Below are positions 35,401-42,933 of a stretch of DNA of 64,000 bases, piece by piece. This DNA comes from an uncultured Pseudomonadota bacterium. Its GTDB lineage: Bacteria; Myxococcota_A; UBA796; SXON01. Each line of letters begins with the position of its first letter. Position 1 is the stretch's first letter. The notes beneath the pieces were generated by a model, which saw only the letters and a program-made list of their open reading frames with translations, did no database searches and had not been told where the DNA came from. Location: contig CAIUMM010000026.1 of the NCBI GenBank assembly GCA_903900265.1, positions 124,001 to 188,000 on the forward strand, in the 5' to 3' direction. The translations under genes and the position numbers were made by a program.

Positions 35401-35576
35401 ACCGTGCTGCTGCCGTCACCGACGATGCCGGTGGGCTGGAGCAGGTCCAACACGCCTTGCCCATCGAAGGTCGGCTCAGCCCAGGCTACGCCGGGGGCAG
35501 CCTCGGGAGCGGCGACGAAAGCCAAGCCAAGAGCGAGCTGGATGACGAGAGAACTGGCAACAACGCGGCGCAACAT
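32487..35576 (-). CDS. Ig-like-domain array fused to a C-terminal outer-membrane barrel
   Basis: 1029 residues. The signal peptide is about residues 1-33 (LALGLAFVAAPEAAPGVAWA). Residues about 35-735 are successive beta-sandwich units with the Big/invasin-like pattern (VTLSAEPSILSSTADGFKVF, KLALSSDPATVSPGGTVVLK, NGNYQATLSVPTNTTGEVKV). An Ala/Pro linker follows (about 740-790, AAPAQPAPVAAAPAPAPVVK). The last 240 residues are barrel-like strands ending GGTASIGIQY, an aromatic C-terminus as in outer-membrane proteins. It would thus be a surface array anchored by its own C-terminal barrel, the reverse order to intimin/invasin. No passenger protease or adhesin motif is recognised. Confidence 0.75.
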   Translation of the reverse strand: MLRRVVASSLVIQLALGLAFVAAPEAAPGVAWAEPTFDGQGVLDLLQPTGIVGDGSSTVDMYVLALTPDGLPITGLKGKPSASSGTTTELTELAGGLYKFTFSPARTDARQVVTLSFKSKLPSKEAVARTWNVSVAPPVSHQLSVAVNPAAITLGQDKTASVSFNLAGGDRQALSGVDLRTNLTAGTLENVTNLGAGQFSALYNTPTVGYPHMLLLTAVDKRDPGRTFGSAAVPLVGKAEFPVQALPNSRVIIKVAGREFGPIQTDAQGRAKVPIVVPPGASGATKTQIAADGKVTEEPLDLKIPESRRLALFPTAAAVPSDSRVSVPIRTLVVTPDGKPDENALVVIQATAGTMSPAKHEGGGVYMATFTPPTSNANTQVTLTVGLSNGSSVQSDSTTLNLVPVRPAKVTLSAEPSILSSTADGFKVFAKVTAADGQGLGNRAVAFNVNGGKLKEVKDLKNGDYQANFQTTGTGPVELTAAVGTAATGNPLARVLLIPARDRLPNDGMTPLLFTIATVDEYGYPVGNVAVNLKVLSGDGALPQTATTAADGTAQIYYTAGRKAQTVSLEATANDATAAVTVVQAPATLVLPDIPAIGPKAVASMLEEWSATISPLRLEREGMTGAVLTATSLPAAAGDKPTKLALSSDPATVSPGGTVVLKIQLLNGEGRGVGGAPIEFLTSAGTVGPINDLGNGNYQATLSVPTNTTGEVKVSVATKDGLLSQFMRIPVGGADAAWSGANPFAAGANPYAQQPAAAAPAQPAPVAAAPAPAPVVKPVKEPKPKAPAGDFPWLRASGGYAFSSYSYSQQPVDTSTGPFVNSRGKAQPIELASVTHGFSVNGQVWLPMVKYLGADVALSSNRYGLDPSSLCTALGKPCADSSTVSDWVTDFNAVVVGRYPFEAGANQFWVGGRVGYDSTDVQAIQSKKSSVDLTQIGVNSLAVGAELGANIGPKVYLHTDFTEYLAGGSAPFDSTFNLSGGYTIIDHVYVGLAFDMAIRKIDVLTSEGVKLGEVSDSLFGGTASIGIQY

Positions 35577-35635
35577 GGGGGGCTCCGAAGGGTCCGGTAT
35601 GGTAAGGACGGCCCTCTATCGCTGTCAACGAATCC

Positions 35636-36391
35636 ATGCGCCCTGAGGCTGCCATCTTCCAGACTTTACACGCCTTTGACCGGCACGCCGCCGAGTACGG
35701 AAGATGGGAGGATCATCCCAGCGCCCAGCATTGGCGGGCGCGGGTAATCGCCTGTTGTGTACGCTATTTTTCGCCGAACGGGCGGGTGTTGGACGTCGGC
35801 GGCGGCACCGGCGTAGACGCGTTGATGTTGATGGGCCTCGGTTTTACCGTGACCGTGGTGGAGCCCTCCGAGGGAATGGGCAATATCGCACGTTCGCACG
35901 GTGTATCTGTGGTAACTGGGGGCGCGGAAGACCTCGAGACCTCGCTGGTCGGTGAATTTGACGGGGTGTTGTCAAACTTTGGAGCGTTGAATTGCGTACA
36001 CGACCTCGATCGCCTCCGGCGCGGACTCCAGGCGCGCCTCGCAGTAGGCGGCGTTGCCGTTCTCGTTTTCATGGGGCCCTTCGCGTTGGCTGAGGCGCTC
36101 TGGCTCGCAGGCACCGGGCGCTTTCGGGCGCTGGCGCGCCGCCGGCGAACCGCGCAGGTGCAACTTGGCGACGCTTCGGTGCCGATCACGTGGTGGACTG
36201 AGGGTGCGGTGCGCAGGGCGCTGCCGGGCTTTGAGGTGCTCCGCGTTGAGTCTCTCGGCGCGCTCCTCCCACCTCCCGATCTTCACGCCGGGAGCACGCT
36301 ACTCCGCAGGTTGGACGCAGCCGTAGCGCCGCTGCCAGGCTTTCGACATGTCGGCGACCACACGATGGTCGTCTTCCGGAGGGTCGCATGA
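35636..36391 (+). CDS. Class I SAM-dependent methyltransferase
   Basis: 251 residues. Motif I is VLDVGGGTGVDALMLM, followed by the acidic residue of VTVVEPSEGM and the motif around FDGVLSNFGALNCV. The C-terminal part (FMGPFALAEALWLAGTGRF, TWWTEGAVRRALPGFEV) is typical of small-molecule methyltransferases that act in secondary metabolism or quinone/lipid modification. The stop overlaps the start of the next radical SAM gene (ATGA), so the two are probably one functional unit. The acceptor substrate is unknown. Confidence 0.88.
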   Translation: MRPEAAIFQTLHAFDRHAAEYGRWEDHPSAQHWRARVIACCVRYFSPNGRVLDVGGGTGVDALMLMGLGFTVTVVEPSEGMGNIARSHGVSVVTGGAEDLETSLVGEFDGVLSNFGALNCVHDLDRLRRGLQARLAVGGVAVLVFMGPFALAEALWLAGTGRFRALARRRRTAQVQLGDASVPITWWTEGAVRRALPGFEVLRVESLGALLPPPDLHAGSTLLRRLDAAVAPLPGFRHVGDHTMVVFRRVA

Positions 36392-37845
36392 ACGTCGTGC
36401 TGTACAACCCACGCGCGCAGCGCTCCCATCGACGCTTGCCGCTCTCGGTGCTTGCGTTGGCGCGGGTCATCCCTGCGCCGCACACCTGGGAGCTCGTCGA
36501 TGACAACGTAGACCCCGACGCCGCCGCAGCGCTCCGGCGAGCGTGTGCCAAGCCGAACACGGCGCTGTTTGTCACGGTGATGCCCGGGCCGCAGCTGCGG
36601 GTCGCCGTTCCGGTGTGCAGGGCGCTGAAACGGGAGTTTCCGAACCTGTCCATTTGGTGGGGCGGCTATTTTCCTGGCATTCACACCGATGCGTGTATGA
36701 ACGAGCCCTGGCTGGACGGCGTGGTGGTCGGACCGGGAGAGGCCGCAGTTCCTGCCCTGCTGTCCGCGTTGACCGCCGGGGATTTTGCTGCGGTGCCGGG
36801 CCTCGTGTGGCGGGAGCAAGGGCAGGTGCGACGCTCCACCGGCGCACCACTTCGCGCCTCGGCTGCGTTCCCGGACTTCCCGTACGAACGGCTGGACATG
36901 GATCGGTACGCCGCGCGGACCTTTCTGGGAGAGCGAACGTTCAATCATCACTCTAGCGTCGGTTGTCCCTACGTTTGCAACTTCTGTGCGGTCGTGAACG
37001 TGTATCAGGGGCGCTGGCTCCCGGACCCTGCTGAGCACGTCGTGCGGGTGGTACGGCGCCTCGCGCGGGAGCATGGCGCGGACGCCATCGAGTTTCACGA
37101 CAACAATTTCTTTGCTTGGGAAAAGCGGACGTTGGAGGTGGCGGAGGGGATCGCAGATCGGGGCGTGTCGTGGTGGGGCGAGGGCCGCATCGACACGATG
37201 CTCGGCTTCTCCGACGCGACCTGGCGTGCGATGGCGCGGTCCGGGCTGCGGATGGTGTTTTTCGGGGCCGAGAGCGGGGACGACGAGGTGCTGGCACGCA
37301 TGGACAAAGGCGGTCTGCGGGTCGCCGATATCGGCAGCCTGAACCGCTTGGCGCGCAGCCACGGCGTTCGTCCCGAGTTCAGCTTTGTGTTGGGGACGCC
37401 GGGGGATCCCGAGAAGGAGGCCGCGCGTACGTTCGAGCTGATTCGAACCTTGAAGCGGGATAATCCGGACTGTGAGATCATCCTCTACGTGTACACCCCG
37501 GTTCCGCTGCCGGGCATGTACGACACGGCCACCGCGGGCGGGTTTCGCTTCCCGACGACGCTTGACGACTGGCTCTCGCCGCAGTGGTCGGGCTTCGACC
37601 ATCGTCGCAATCCGCTGACACCGTGGATTACGCCAAGGTTGATCCGTCAGATCTCGGATTTTGAGACGGTGCTCAACGCGCGCTACCCCACCCACACCGA
37701 CGTGCGGCTTGGGCGTTGGGGACGACGGGCGCTACGCCTCGCGGGCCGCGCCCGTTGGGAGCTGGGGCTTACCCGCGCGCCGGTAGAGCTCCGCGCGATG
37801 CAGAAGCTCCTTTCCTATCGTCAGCCCGAGGAGATGGGCTTTTAG
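36388..37845 (+). CDS. B12-binding-type radical SAM protein, coupled to a methyltransferase
   Basis: 485 residues from the ATG at 36388, which has CGGAGGG as a strong SD inside the end of the methyltransferase gene. An N-terminal Rossmann-type domain (IWWGGYFPGIHTDA, VVVGPGEAAV) precedes the radical SAM barrel with SVGCPYVCNFCAV (CxxxCxxC), FHDNNFFAWEKRTLEVA and FFGAESGDDEVLARMDKG. This arrangement is common in B12-dependent radical SAM methylases and in hopanoid/lipid or natural-product enzymes. Together with the adjacent methyltransferase it suggests a two-step modification of one unknown substrate. Confidence 0.88.
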   Translation: MNVVLYNPRAQRSHRRLPLSVLALARVIPAPHTWELVDDNVDPDAAAALRRACAKPNTALFVTVMPGPQLRVAVPVCRALKREFPNLSIWWGGYFPGIHTDACMNEPWLDGVVVGPGEAAVPALLSALTAGDFAAVPGLVWREQGQVRRSTGAPLRASAAFPDFPYERLDMDRYAARTFLGERTFNHHSSVGCPYVCNFCAVVNVYQGRWLPDPAEHVVRVVRRLAREHGADAIEFHDNNFFAWEKRTLEVAEGIADRGVSWWGEGRIDTMLGFSDATWRAMARSGLRMVFFGAESGDDEVLARMDKGGLRVADIGSLNRLARSHGVRPEFSFVLGTPGDPEKEAARTFELIRTLKRDNPDCEIILYVYTPVPLPGMYDTATAGGFRFPTTLDDWLSPQWSGFDHRRNPLTPWITPRLIRQISDFETVLNARYPTHTDVRLGRWGRRALRLAGRARWELGLTRAPVELRAMQKLLSYRQPEEMGF

Positions 37846-37855
37846 GCAGGTTGTA

Positions 37856-38203
37856 TCAGCGTGCGCGGCTGGAGCTGGGAGGCACGCCGGGCGCGAGGGG
37901 ATCCATCGCGTTGCGGAAGTGCGTCGGGAAGCAGCCTAACTGGTATTCTCCAGGCCCAACCCGCGAGATCGTCCACCGACGCCATGCGCCACCGTGGGGG
38001 TCGGCGCCGGACAGCATCCACGCGACCGTGCTGGTCGGCGGGCCGTCGGTCCAGCCAGCGACCGTGTCCGTCAAGTAGGGCACGCACCGCGCCTCGACCG
38101 TGACGTTGAGCGGTTTCCCGCTCTCCTGCACGCGCCCGAGGGTGGTTGCGAGATCCCGGATGGTCTGACCTTTGGTCAGGGAAGCTCCAATTACTGCGCT
38201 CAT
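37856..38203 (-). CDS. Small uncharacterised protein in the Rieske operon
   Basis: 115 residues from the ATG at 38203, which overlaps the Rieske stop (ATGA). It begins MSAVIGASLTKGQTIRDLA and ends GVPPSSSRAR. A central beta-type stretch (KPLNVTVEARCVPYLTDTVA, RVGPGEYQLGCFPTHF) contains two Cys but no recognisable motif. It has no signal peptide. The gene is last in a three-gene minus-strand operon (177-residue helical protein, Rieske, this). The function is unknown, and it is a candidate partner of the Rieske protein. Confidence 0.65.
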   Translation of the reverse strand: MSAVIGASLTKGQTIRDLATTLGRVQESGKPLNVTVEARCVPYLTDTVAGWTDGPPTSTVAWMLSGADPHGGAWRRWTISRVGPGEYQLGCFPTHFRNAMDPLAPGVPPSSSRAR

Positions 38204-38679
38204 CGTGTGATCACCTTGAGACCGTCGTTGTGTTCGCCGCCGCGCATTGTAGTGCCCGGTGTCAGCATCGGACCGACCTGAATGAATCCGTCCTGGACGC
38301 GAACTTTGTAGGTTTCGAGCCGGGAGTCGGGTTGTGTGAGGCACTTGCCTGTCGTGAAGTCATACTCCCACTCGTGGTAGGGGCACTTCACCGTGCAGCC
38401 GCGGATCTCGCCTTCGCCTACCGGGCCGTCTTCATGCCTGCATTCGTTGTCAATCGCGTAGTAGGCGCCGTCCTTGAGGAACACCGCCACCACGCGATTG
38501 TTGTTGTGCCCGTAGGTGCCTGCTCCGCCTTCGGCGATCGCACCTTCCGCAGCGACCACGCGGTAGCCGTCGGGCGTATCTTTGCCGACGCCTACGATGG
38601 CGCGCGTCGGGGCTTTCGGGGCTTCAGCGGCACCGATCACCTTCTTGACGGCGCCCTTCAGGCGGTCGCGGAGTCCCAT
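38200..38679 (-). CDS. Rieske-type [2Fe-2S] ferredoxin
   Basis: 159 residues. The cluster ligands Cys80-x-His82 (ECRHEDGPVGEG) and Cys99-x2-His102 (KCPYHEWEYD) form a complete Rieske motif. About 60 residues precede the core (RAIVGVGKDTPDGYRVV, EGGAGTYGHNNNRVVAVFL) and a beta tail ends the protein. There is no membrane anchor, so it is a soluble electron carrier of the Rieske ferredoxin kind, like those feeding oxygenases, rather than the bc1 subunit. No oxygenase lies in the window; the neighbours are two unknown small proteins. Confidence 0.93.
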   Translation of the reverse strand: MGLRDRLKGAVKKVIGAAEAPKAPTRAIVGVGKDTPDGYRVVAAEGAIAEGGAGTYGHNNNRVVAVFLKDGAYYAIDNECRHEDGPVGEGEIRGCTVKCPYHEWEYDFTTGKCLTQPDSRLETYKVRVQDGFIQVGPMLTPGTTMRGGEHNDGLKVITR

Positions 38680-38680
38680 C

Positions 38681-39214
38681 TCAGGCCTGCTCCCACACCG
38701 GGGTCTTCGGGGAGCGCCAGCAGCTGTCGAGGGCTTCCGTGGCGGCCCACAGCATCAAGAACACCAGAGCCGACTGCTCCGGGTCCATCTCGATCTCCTG
38801 CTCTTTGCGCTCTTCGCGCTCGAACAACGCGTGCAGCGCTTCGTCGAGGATGTGCGGCTGGGCGCGGTCGGCGATCGTGCGGACCTTGGCGGGGAAGTCT
38901 GCGGTGACCGGGAACAAGCCAGCGGACTTCGCTGCAGCGTGTACCTTGGCCGTGGCTTTCTCGATCTCCGCGGCGCCGGCTCGGTCAAGCTTGCCTCCGC
39001 ATTGTTCGAAGATGCGCACGACGACCGCGAGGAGGTACAAAGAGACCTCGCCGGGCTGATCGGCCATCTCCGGGAGGTTGCCTTTGAAGAAGCGTACGAC
39101 GCGGGATTGGTTTTCCAGCGCACGCTTTGCGGCGGACTGGAAAGACATACCCGCATCCGCGCAGGCTTCGGAGAGGCGGTGCACGTGGTCGCGGGGGATT
39201 GCCGGATTGCTCAA
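38681..39214 (-). CDS. Uncharacterised helical protein heading the Rieske operon
   Basis: 177 residues starting with a TTG at 39214, with AAGAGAG as SD six bases upstream. The sequence is mostly helical (AAKRALENQSRVVRFFKGNL, IFEQCGGKLDRAGAAEIEKA, LDEALHALFEREERKEQEIE) and ends in a hydrophobic stretch (SALVFLMLWAATEALDS), perhaps amphipathic or peripheral. The stop lies two bases before the Rieske ATG. No family is recognised. It may bind the Rieske protein or regulate it. Confidence 0.62.
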   Translation of the reverse strand: MSNPAIPRDHVHRLSEACADAGMSFQSAAKRALENQSRVVRFFKGNLPEMADQPGEVSLYLLAVVVRIFEQCGGKLDRAGAAEIEKATAKVHAAAKSAGLFPVTADFPAKVRTIADRAQPHILDEALHALFEREERKEQEIEMDPEQSALVFLMLWAATEALDSCWRSPKTPVWEQA

Positions 39215-39273
39215 TGGACTCTCTTGGACGTCGCGGGTCTATCGTGGAAGAGCGGGATGTTCAAACCCTTCGG

Positions 39274-39849
39274 TCAGGAACGCGCCGCGGTGATTCGATG
39301 AGCGGCAGCGCGGGCGGCCGCTTCGCAGGCGGCGCGGTGCGCGCGCCATTGCGCGTGGGCGTCGGGTCCAACCGCGTTGGTGATCGCCAACACGCAGGCC
39401 CAAGGCACGTTCGCACGGGTGCACGCCATCGCAAAGCCGTAGGCCTCCATGTGCTCCACCTTCGACACCGCGGCGTAGCGCTGGGCCAGCTCGGGGTCGG
39501 TGGTGATCGCGAGGTTGGCGACGACGTCGACGGCGGGCAGATCGGGGAGCGTGTTCGCGCGCAGGGGTTCGGGATGGCGCGGGCTGTAGCCCAGCCCGAG
39601 GGCGAGCGCGGCGTCTCCGAGCCGTACGGTGTCGACTTGAATGACGCCGCCGATCGCGAGACCGCTGCCCGGCAACGCACCCGCGGTGCCGACAAAAACG
39701 AGGAACTCTGGTCGTTGCGACTGGATCAGCGCGGAGGTGCCGAGCAGAGCGTCACACAGCCCGATGCCGACGGGCGCTCCCGGGAGGTCTCCCAGCTCGG
39801 ACGCGACCGCGGACGCGTAGGTCCACGCGTACGTCCGGGGAGGCTTCAT
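39274..39849 (-). CDS. Nucleoside phosphorylase/hydrolase-superfamily protein (MTAN/MqnB-like)
   Basis: 191 residues from the ATG at 39849, which overlaps the truD stop (ATGA). Core motifs: FVGTAGAL (phosphate or ribose loop), VEHMEAYGFAMACTRANVP (Glu-Met-Glu-type ribose binding), and AITNAVGPDAHAQW where MTAN/MqnB usually have a catalytic Asp (ISDxA-type); here it is Asn. It may cleave a purine-type nucleoside such as methylthioadenosine or futalosine, but the Asn and the short length make the substrate uncertain. It follows truD in a tightly overlapped operon. Confidence 0.72.
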   Translation of the reverse strand: MKPPRTYAWTYASAVASELGDLPGAPVGIGLCDALLGTSALIQSQRPEFLVFVGTAGALPGSGLAIGGVIQVDTVRLGDAALALGLGYSPRHPEPLRANTLPDLPAVDVVANLAITTDPELAQRYAAVSKVEHMEAYGFAMACTRANVPWACVLAITNAVGPDAHAQWRAHRAACEAAARAAAHRITAARS

Positions 39850-40775
39850 CCGAGCACCTCTTCGAGGAGCACCGTCGCGTAGCTTCCGGCAGGAAGCGAG
39901 AAGCGAATCCAGAAGTCGCCGGGGAGGGTGTCCGGCGTGACGTCGGGATCCACGTTGACCCACAGCGCCCGCCTCGCGCCCTGGGTGAGCTTGGGGAAGC
40001 GGTGCCACACGTCTTTGGGCAGGCCGGCTTCGTCGAGCACGGCTTGCTCTAGCGCCGCCGCTTCGCCAGTAGGCATCGGCATGGTCGGGCCGTACATCGG
40101 CCCGGTGGGCACGCCGCCGATGTCGATGTCGCCGTCGAGCCGCGCCCGGCCCCTGCGCGCGAGGACGCGGTTGAAAAGCACGCTCTGAAACGCAGACAGC
40201 GTGAATTTCAGCTGGTTGTAGTTCAGCCTCGGCCCGCCCCCGCGCAGGATCGCCTCGCCTTGCAGCGGCGCCTCCCCGCCCACGCGCTGTACGCCGTAGT
40301 AGTTCGGCAGACCCGACGCCTTCAACCGCGCGCAGCGCTCGCGGGCCACGTCGATGTCACCGCCGCGAATGCGCAGCGCAAAGCGGTTTCCAGCGAGCTG
40401 ACCGACGCGGAGCCGCTTGCGGGTGCGGGAGATCGCGAGGATGGTGTAGCCGGGCAACTCGGTGATCGGCGTGCCCAACTGTACGGTGAATTCCTGGGTT
40501 GTTTTGGCATAGCGGTCCTTCATGCCCGCGTAGCCGACCGCGTCGGGGGAGACTCCCGCGGCGCGCGCGAGCGCGTCGACGACGTCCAAGGTCGTTCTCC
40601 CTACCTTTTCGATGCGAAACCACTGGTGTTCGCCCTCGCCGGTAGGCTCGGCGAGGGGGATCTCCTCGACGATGAAGTCCTCGGGGGCTTCTTTCCACAT
40701 GCCGCCTGCGCCTGGTCCCTCGGTCCAGCGGGGGAGGGCGCCTTCAGCGCGATATCCAGGTTGCCACGGTATCAT
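39846..40775 (-). CDS. truD: tRNA pseudouridine(13) synthase TruD
   Basis: 309 residues. The catalytic motif GYAGMKDRYAKTTQ gives Asp87; further family segments are DFIVEEIPLAEPTGEGEHQW, KRLRVGQLAGNRFALRIRG and NYYGVQRVGG, and TLSAFQSVLFNRVL. It isomerises U13 in tRNA. It is about 40 residues shorter than E. coli TruD. The start overlaps the alcohol dehydrogenase stop, and its stop overlaps the nucleoside-phosphorylase start, so three genes overlap end to end. Confidence 0.95.
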   Translation of the reverse strand: MIPWQPGYRAEGALPRWTEGPGAGGMWKEAPEDFIVEEIPLAEPTGEGEHQWFRIEKVGRTTLDVVDALARAAGVSPDAVGYAGMKDRYAKTTQEFTVQLGTPITELPGYTILAISRTRKRLRVGQLAGNRFALRIRGGDIDVARERCARLKASGLPNYYGVQRVGGEAPLQGEAILRGGGPRLNYNQLKFTLSAFQSVLFNRVLARRGRARLDGDIDIGGVPTGPMYGPTMPMPTGEAAALEQAVLDEAGLPKDVWHRFPKLTQGARRALWVNVDPDVTPDTLPGDFWIRFSLPAGSYATVLLEEVLG

Positions 40776-41773
40776 TCGTCCATCTCCATCACGACTTTGC
40801 CAAATGCGGCACGGTTTTCAAGCAGCGCGTGGCCTTCCGCGAGCCGCTGGATCGGCAACACCGTGTGCACCACCGGGCGGATCCGGCCGGCGCGCACCTC
40901 GGCCCAAGCCGATAGCAGGTCGGGCGTTGTGCCCATCGTAGATCCAAGCAGGTCAAGCTGCTTGAAGAACAGGGCACGTAAGTTGATTTTTGCCTCTGCG
41001 CCGCTGGTCGCGCCGCAGATCACCAAGCGCCCGCCCCACTTCAGCGCGCGAACGCTCGACTCCCAGGTGTCGGCACCCACGCTCTCGCAGACGACGTCCA
41101 CGTCGCGGAGCCCGCCGCGGGAGCCGATCTGGGCGTAGTCCCAGGGGATCGCTCCCAATGTTCGCAGCCGCTCCCGACGTTCGGGCGTACTCGCGGTTGC
41201 GTGCACTTCGCAGCCGAACAACGCCGCGATCTGGATCGCCATCACGCCGACGCCGCTGGCACCGGCCTGAATGAGCACGCGCTCGTTTCGTTGAAGCTTG
41301 GCGCGTTGCACCAGCATGTGCCACGCGGTCAGCAGGGTGAGCGGCATCGCAGCCCCGGCTGCGGGCGTGAGCCCGGCCGGAAGGTCGAGGCATTGCCACG
41401 CGGGCACGATCACCTCGCTGCGCAAGCCGCCGTCGCAGTTTTCACCGCGGAGCTTGAAGTCGGGGCACCGGTTCTGGCGCCCGCCCAAGCAGGCGGGGCA
41501 GATGCCGCAGCCCCAAGAGGGGTGGAGCACGACGTGGCGCGGGCCGTCGGGGGTGTCGACGACGCCGGCCACGTCACTGCCGGGGATGCGCGGCAGACCG
41601 AAGTCATGACCGGGTACGCCGCGACGCACCCAGGTGTCCAAGTGATTGAGCGCGACGTGCGTCACCCGGACGCGAACCTCGCCGGCGCGCGCGACTCCCG
41701 CGGCGGTTTCGCGTCGCTCGAGGACCTCGGAGCCCCCGTGGCGAGCGATGACGATGGCGTAAGGCATGGCCAT
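40772..41773 (-). CDS. Zinc-binding dehydrogenase (MDR/quinone oxidoreductase family)
   Basis: 333 residues. Structural zinc cluster GCGICPACLGGRQNRC is intact; the Rossmann loop GASGVGVMAIQIA binds NAD(P)H. At the catalytic-zinc positions there is Asn (ALNHLDTWVRRG) and GSD instead of Cys and GHE, as in a known MDR subgroup, so it is probably a quinone/enone reductase type rather than a classical alcohol dehydrogenase. A first ATG at 41773 and a second at 41767 are both possible. The stop overlaps truD by four bases and it follows the DedA stop by four bases. Confidence 0.9.
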   Translation of the reverse strand: MAMPYAIVIARHGGSEVLERRETAAGVARAGEVRVRVTHVALNHLDTWVRRGVPGHDFGLPRIPGSDVAGVVDTPDGPRHVVLHPSWGCGICPACLGGRQNRCPDFKLRGENCDGGLRSEVIVPAWQCLDLPAGLTPAAGAAMPLTLLTAWHMLVQRAKLQRNERVLIQAGASGVGVMAIQIAALFGCEVHATASTPERRERLRTLGAIPWDYAQIGSRGGLRDVDVVCESVGADTWESSVRALKWGGRLVICGATSGAEAKINLRALFFKQLDLLGSTMGTTPDLLSAWAEVRAGRIRPVVHTVLPIQRLAEGHALLENRAAFGKVVMEMDE

Positions 41774-41777
41774 CTCG

Positions 41778-42350
41778 CTAATTCGTCTGCCGCTTTCGGA
41801 ATCGTCGAACCCCGAAGAATGCGGCGCCGAGCACGAGCAGCGCGCCTACAACCGGTCGTTGATGGGCTAGGCCCTGCTGAATCAGCGCGACCGCACCTTC
41901 CCCCCATCGCATCCCGACCCACAAGCACAGCGGCGTGGTGAACGCCAGGCCGAAGGCGTCGAGAGCGACAAATCGCTTGGGGGAAACCCCAAGAAATCCA
42001 GCGACAAAGTACAGCGGGCCGCGTACGCCCGCGGCGAAGCGGGTCAGGAACACCAAGCCGTCCTGGCCGCGCGGGCTGCTGGTCTCGAACCTGCCGATCG
42101 CACGGTCGAGGCGCTGCCCAAACCTGCGTCGCGCGAAGGCTTCGATGCGCGGGCCAGCGAACCTTCCTAACGAGAAGGCGAGGCTGTCTCGCATCAATGT
42201 GCCGCCGGCGCCGGCGACGAGCGCCGTCGAGAAGGCGATCTCCCCCCGCGCGACGCCCAACCCTGCGAGGATGATGGGAACATCCTCCGGAACCGGCACC
42301 ACGACGCCGCTCATCAAGCACGCCAGAAACAGCGCCGCGGCGGTGTTCAC
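41778..42350 (-). CDS. DedA/VTT-type membrane protein
   Basis: 190 residues from a GTG at 42350 that overlaps the upstream stop (GTGA). The re-entrant segment ends in VPVPEDVPIILAGLGVARG, followed by GAGGTLMRDSLAFSLG, and FLTRFAAGVRGPLYFVAGF, both typical VTT/SNARE-associated family motifs with conserved Arg/Gly. Several further spans follow. DedA proteins translocate or scramble phospholipids such as undecaprenyl phosphate. The N-terminus (MNTAAALFLACLMSGVVVPV) gives the start choice. Confidence 0.85.
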   Translation of the reverse strand: MNTAAALFLACLMSGVVVPVPEDVPIILAGLGVARGEIAFSTALVAGAGGTLMRDSLAFSLGRFAGPRIEAFARRRFGQRLDRAIGRFETSSPRGQDGLVFLTRFAAGVRGPLYFVAGFLGVSPKRFVALDAFGLAFTTPLCLWVGMRWGEGAVALIQQGLAHQRPVVGALLVLGAAFFGVRRFRKRQTN

Positions 42351-42832
42351 GGTCCGGACAGCACGGCTACGACGCGGTCGACGCGGCGTTTGACGCCCTT
42401 GCGGGTCTCGGTTGCAGCGGCGGCTTGCACTGCGGGCAGCGCGGCGCGGTGGTTCAACATCCCGAGCATCTCCGCGGACAGCGCGACCACGTTTTTGAAC
42501 TGCAGCGCTGCTGAGCACTGGTCGGGGAGGCGCTGCTCCAGCTCATCGAGCGTAGCGAGGCCGTCGTCGCGGGCGAGGGAGCCCTCGGGCGCGTGGGTGA
42601 CCGCGTGTTGCGCATGGGCGAGCATGCTGCGCAGCGCGCGGGCGGCGTAGAGGCGATCGGAGGCGTTGTCACCGGACAGGTCGGAGAGCAGCTCGGCGGT
42701 CGTCTTTTGCGCCTGAGCAGGGGCCGCGTCGTTCATCTCAGGCTCGGCCGCTAACGCCCATCCCGCGCTGAATGGGGCAGCGCAGACCAGCAAGCCCAGC
42801 AGGCTTGCCGCGCGGAGCGCGGAGGTCCACAT
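42347..42832 (-). CDS. Small exported helical protein
   Basis: 161 residues from the ATG at 42832. A signal peptide (ALRAASLLGLLVCAAPFSAGWALA) is followed by helices of HEAT/PBS-repeat type (ASDRLYAARALRSMLAHA, LATLDELEQRLPDQCSAAL, ALPAVQAAAATETRKGVKRR). It precedes the DedA gene, overlapping it by four bases (GTGA). The 101-base gap upstream to folD has no recognised feature. No function is assigned. Confidence 0.7.
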   Translation of the reverse strand: MWTSALRAASLLGLLVCAAPFSAGWALAAEPEMNDAAPAQAQKTTAELLSDLSGDNASDRLYAARALRSMLAHAQHAVTHAPEGSLARDDGLATLDELEQRLPDQCSAALQFKNVVALSAEMLGMLNHRAALPAVQAAAATETRKGVKRRVDRVVAVLSGP

Positions 42833-42933
42833 CGAAGGACGGCGCTGCGGGTGCGTGGACGATCGGGATCGGATGTGCAACTGCGCTCCTTGGTCGAGCG
42901 GGTGGATAACCGCTCGCTGACGCGACGGGTCGG

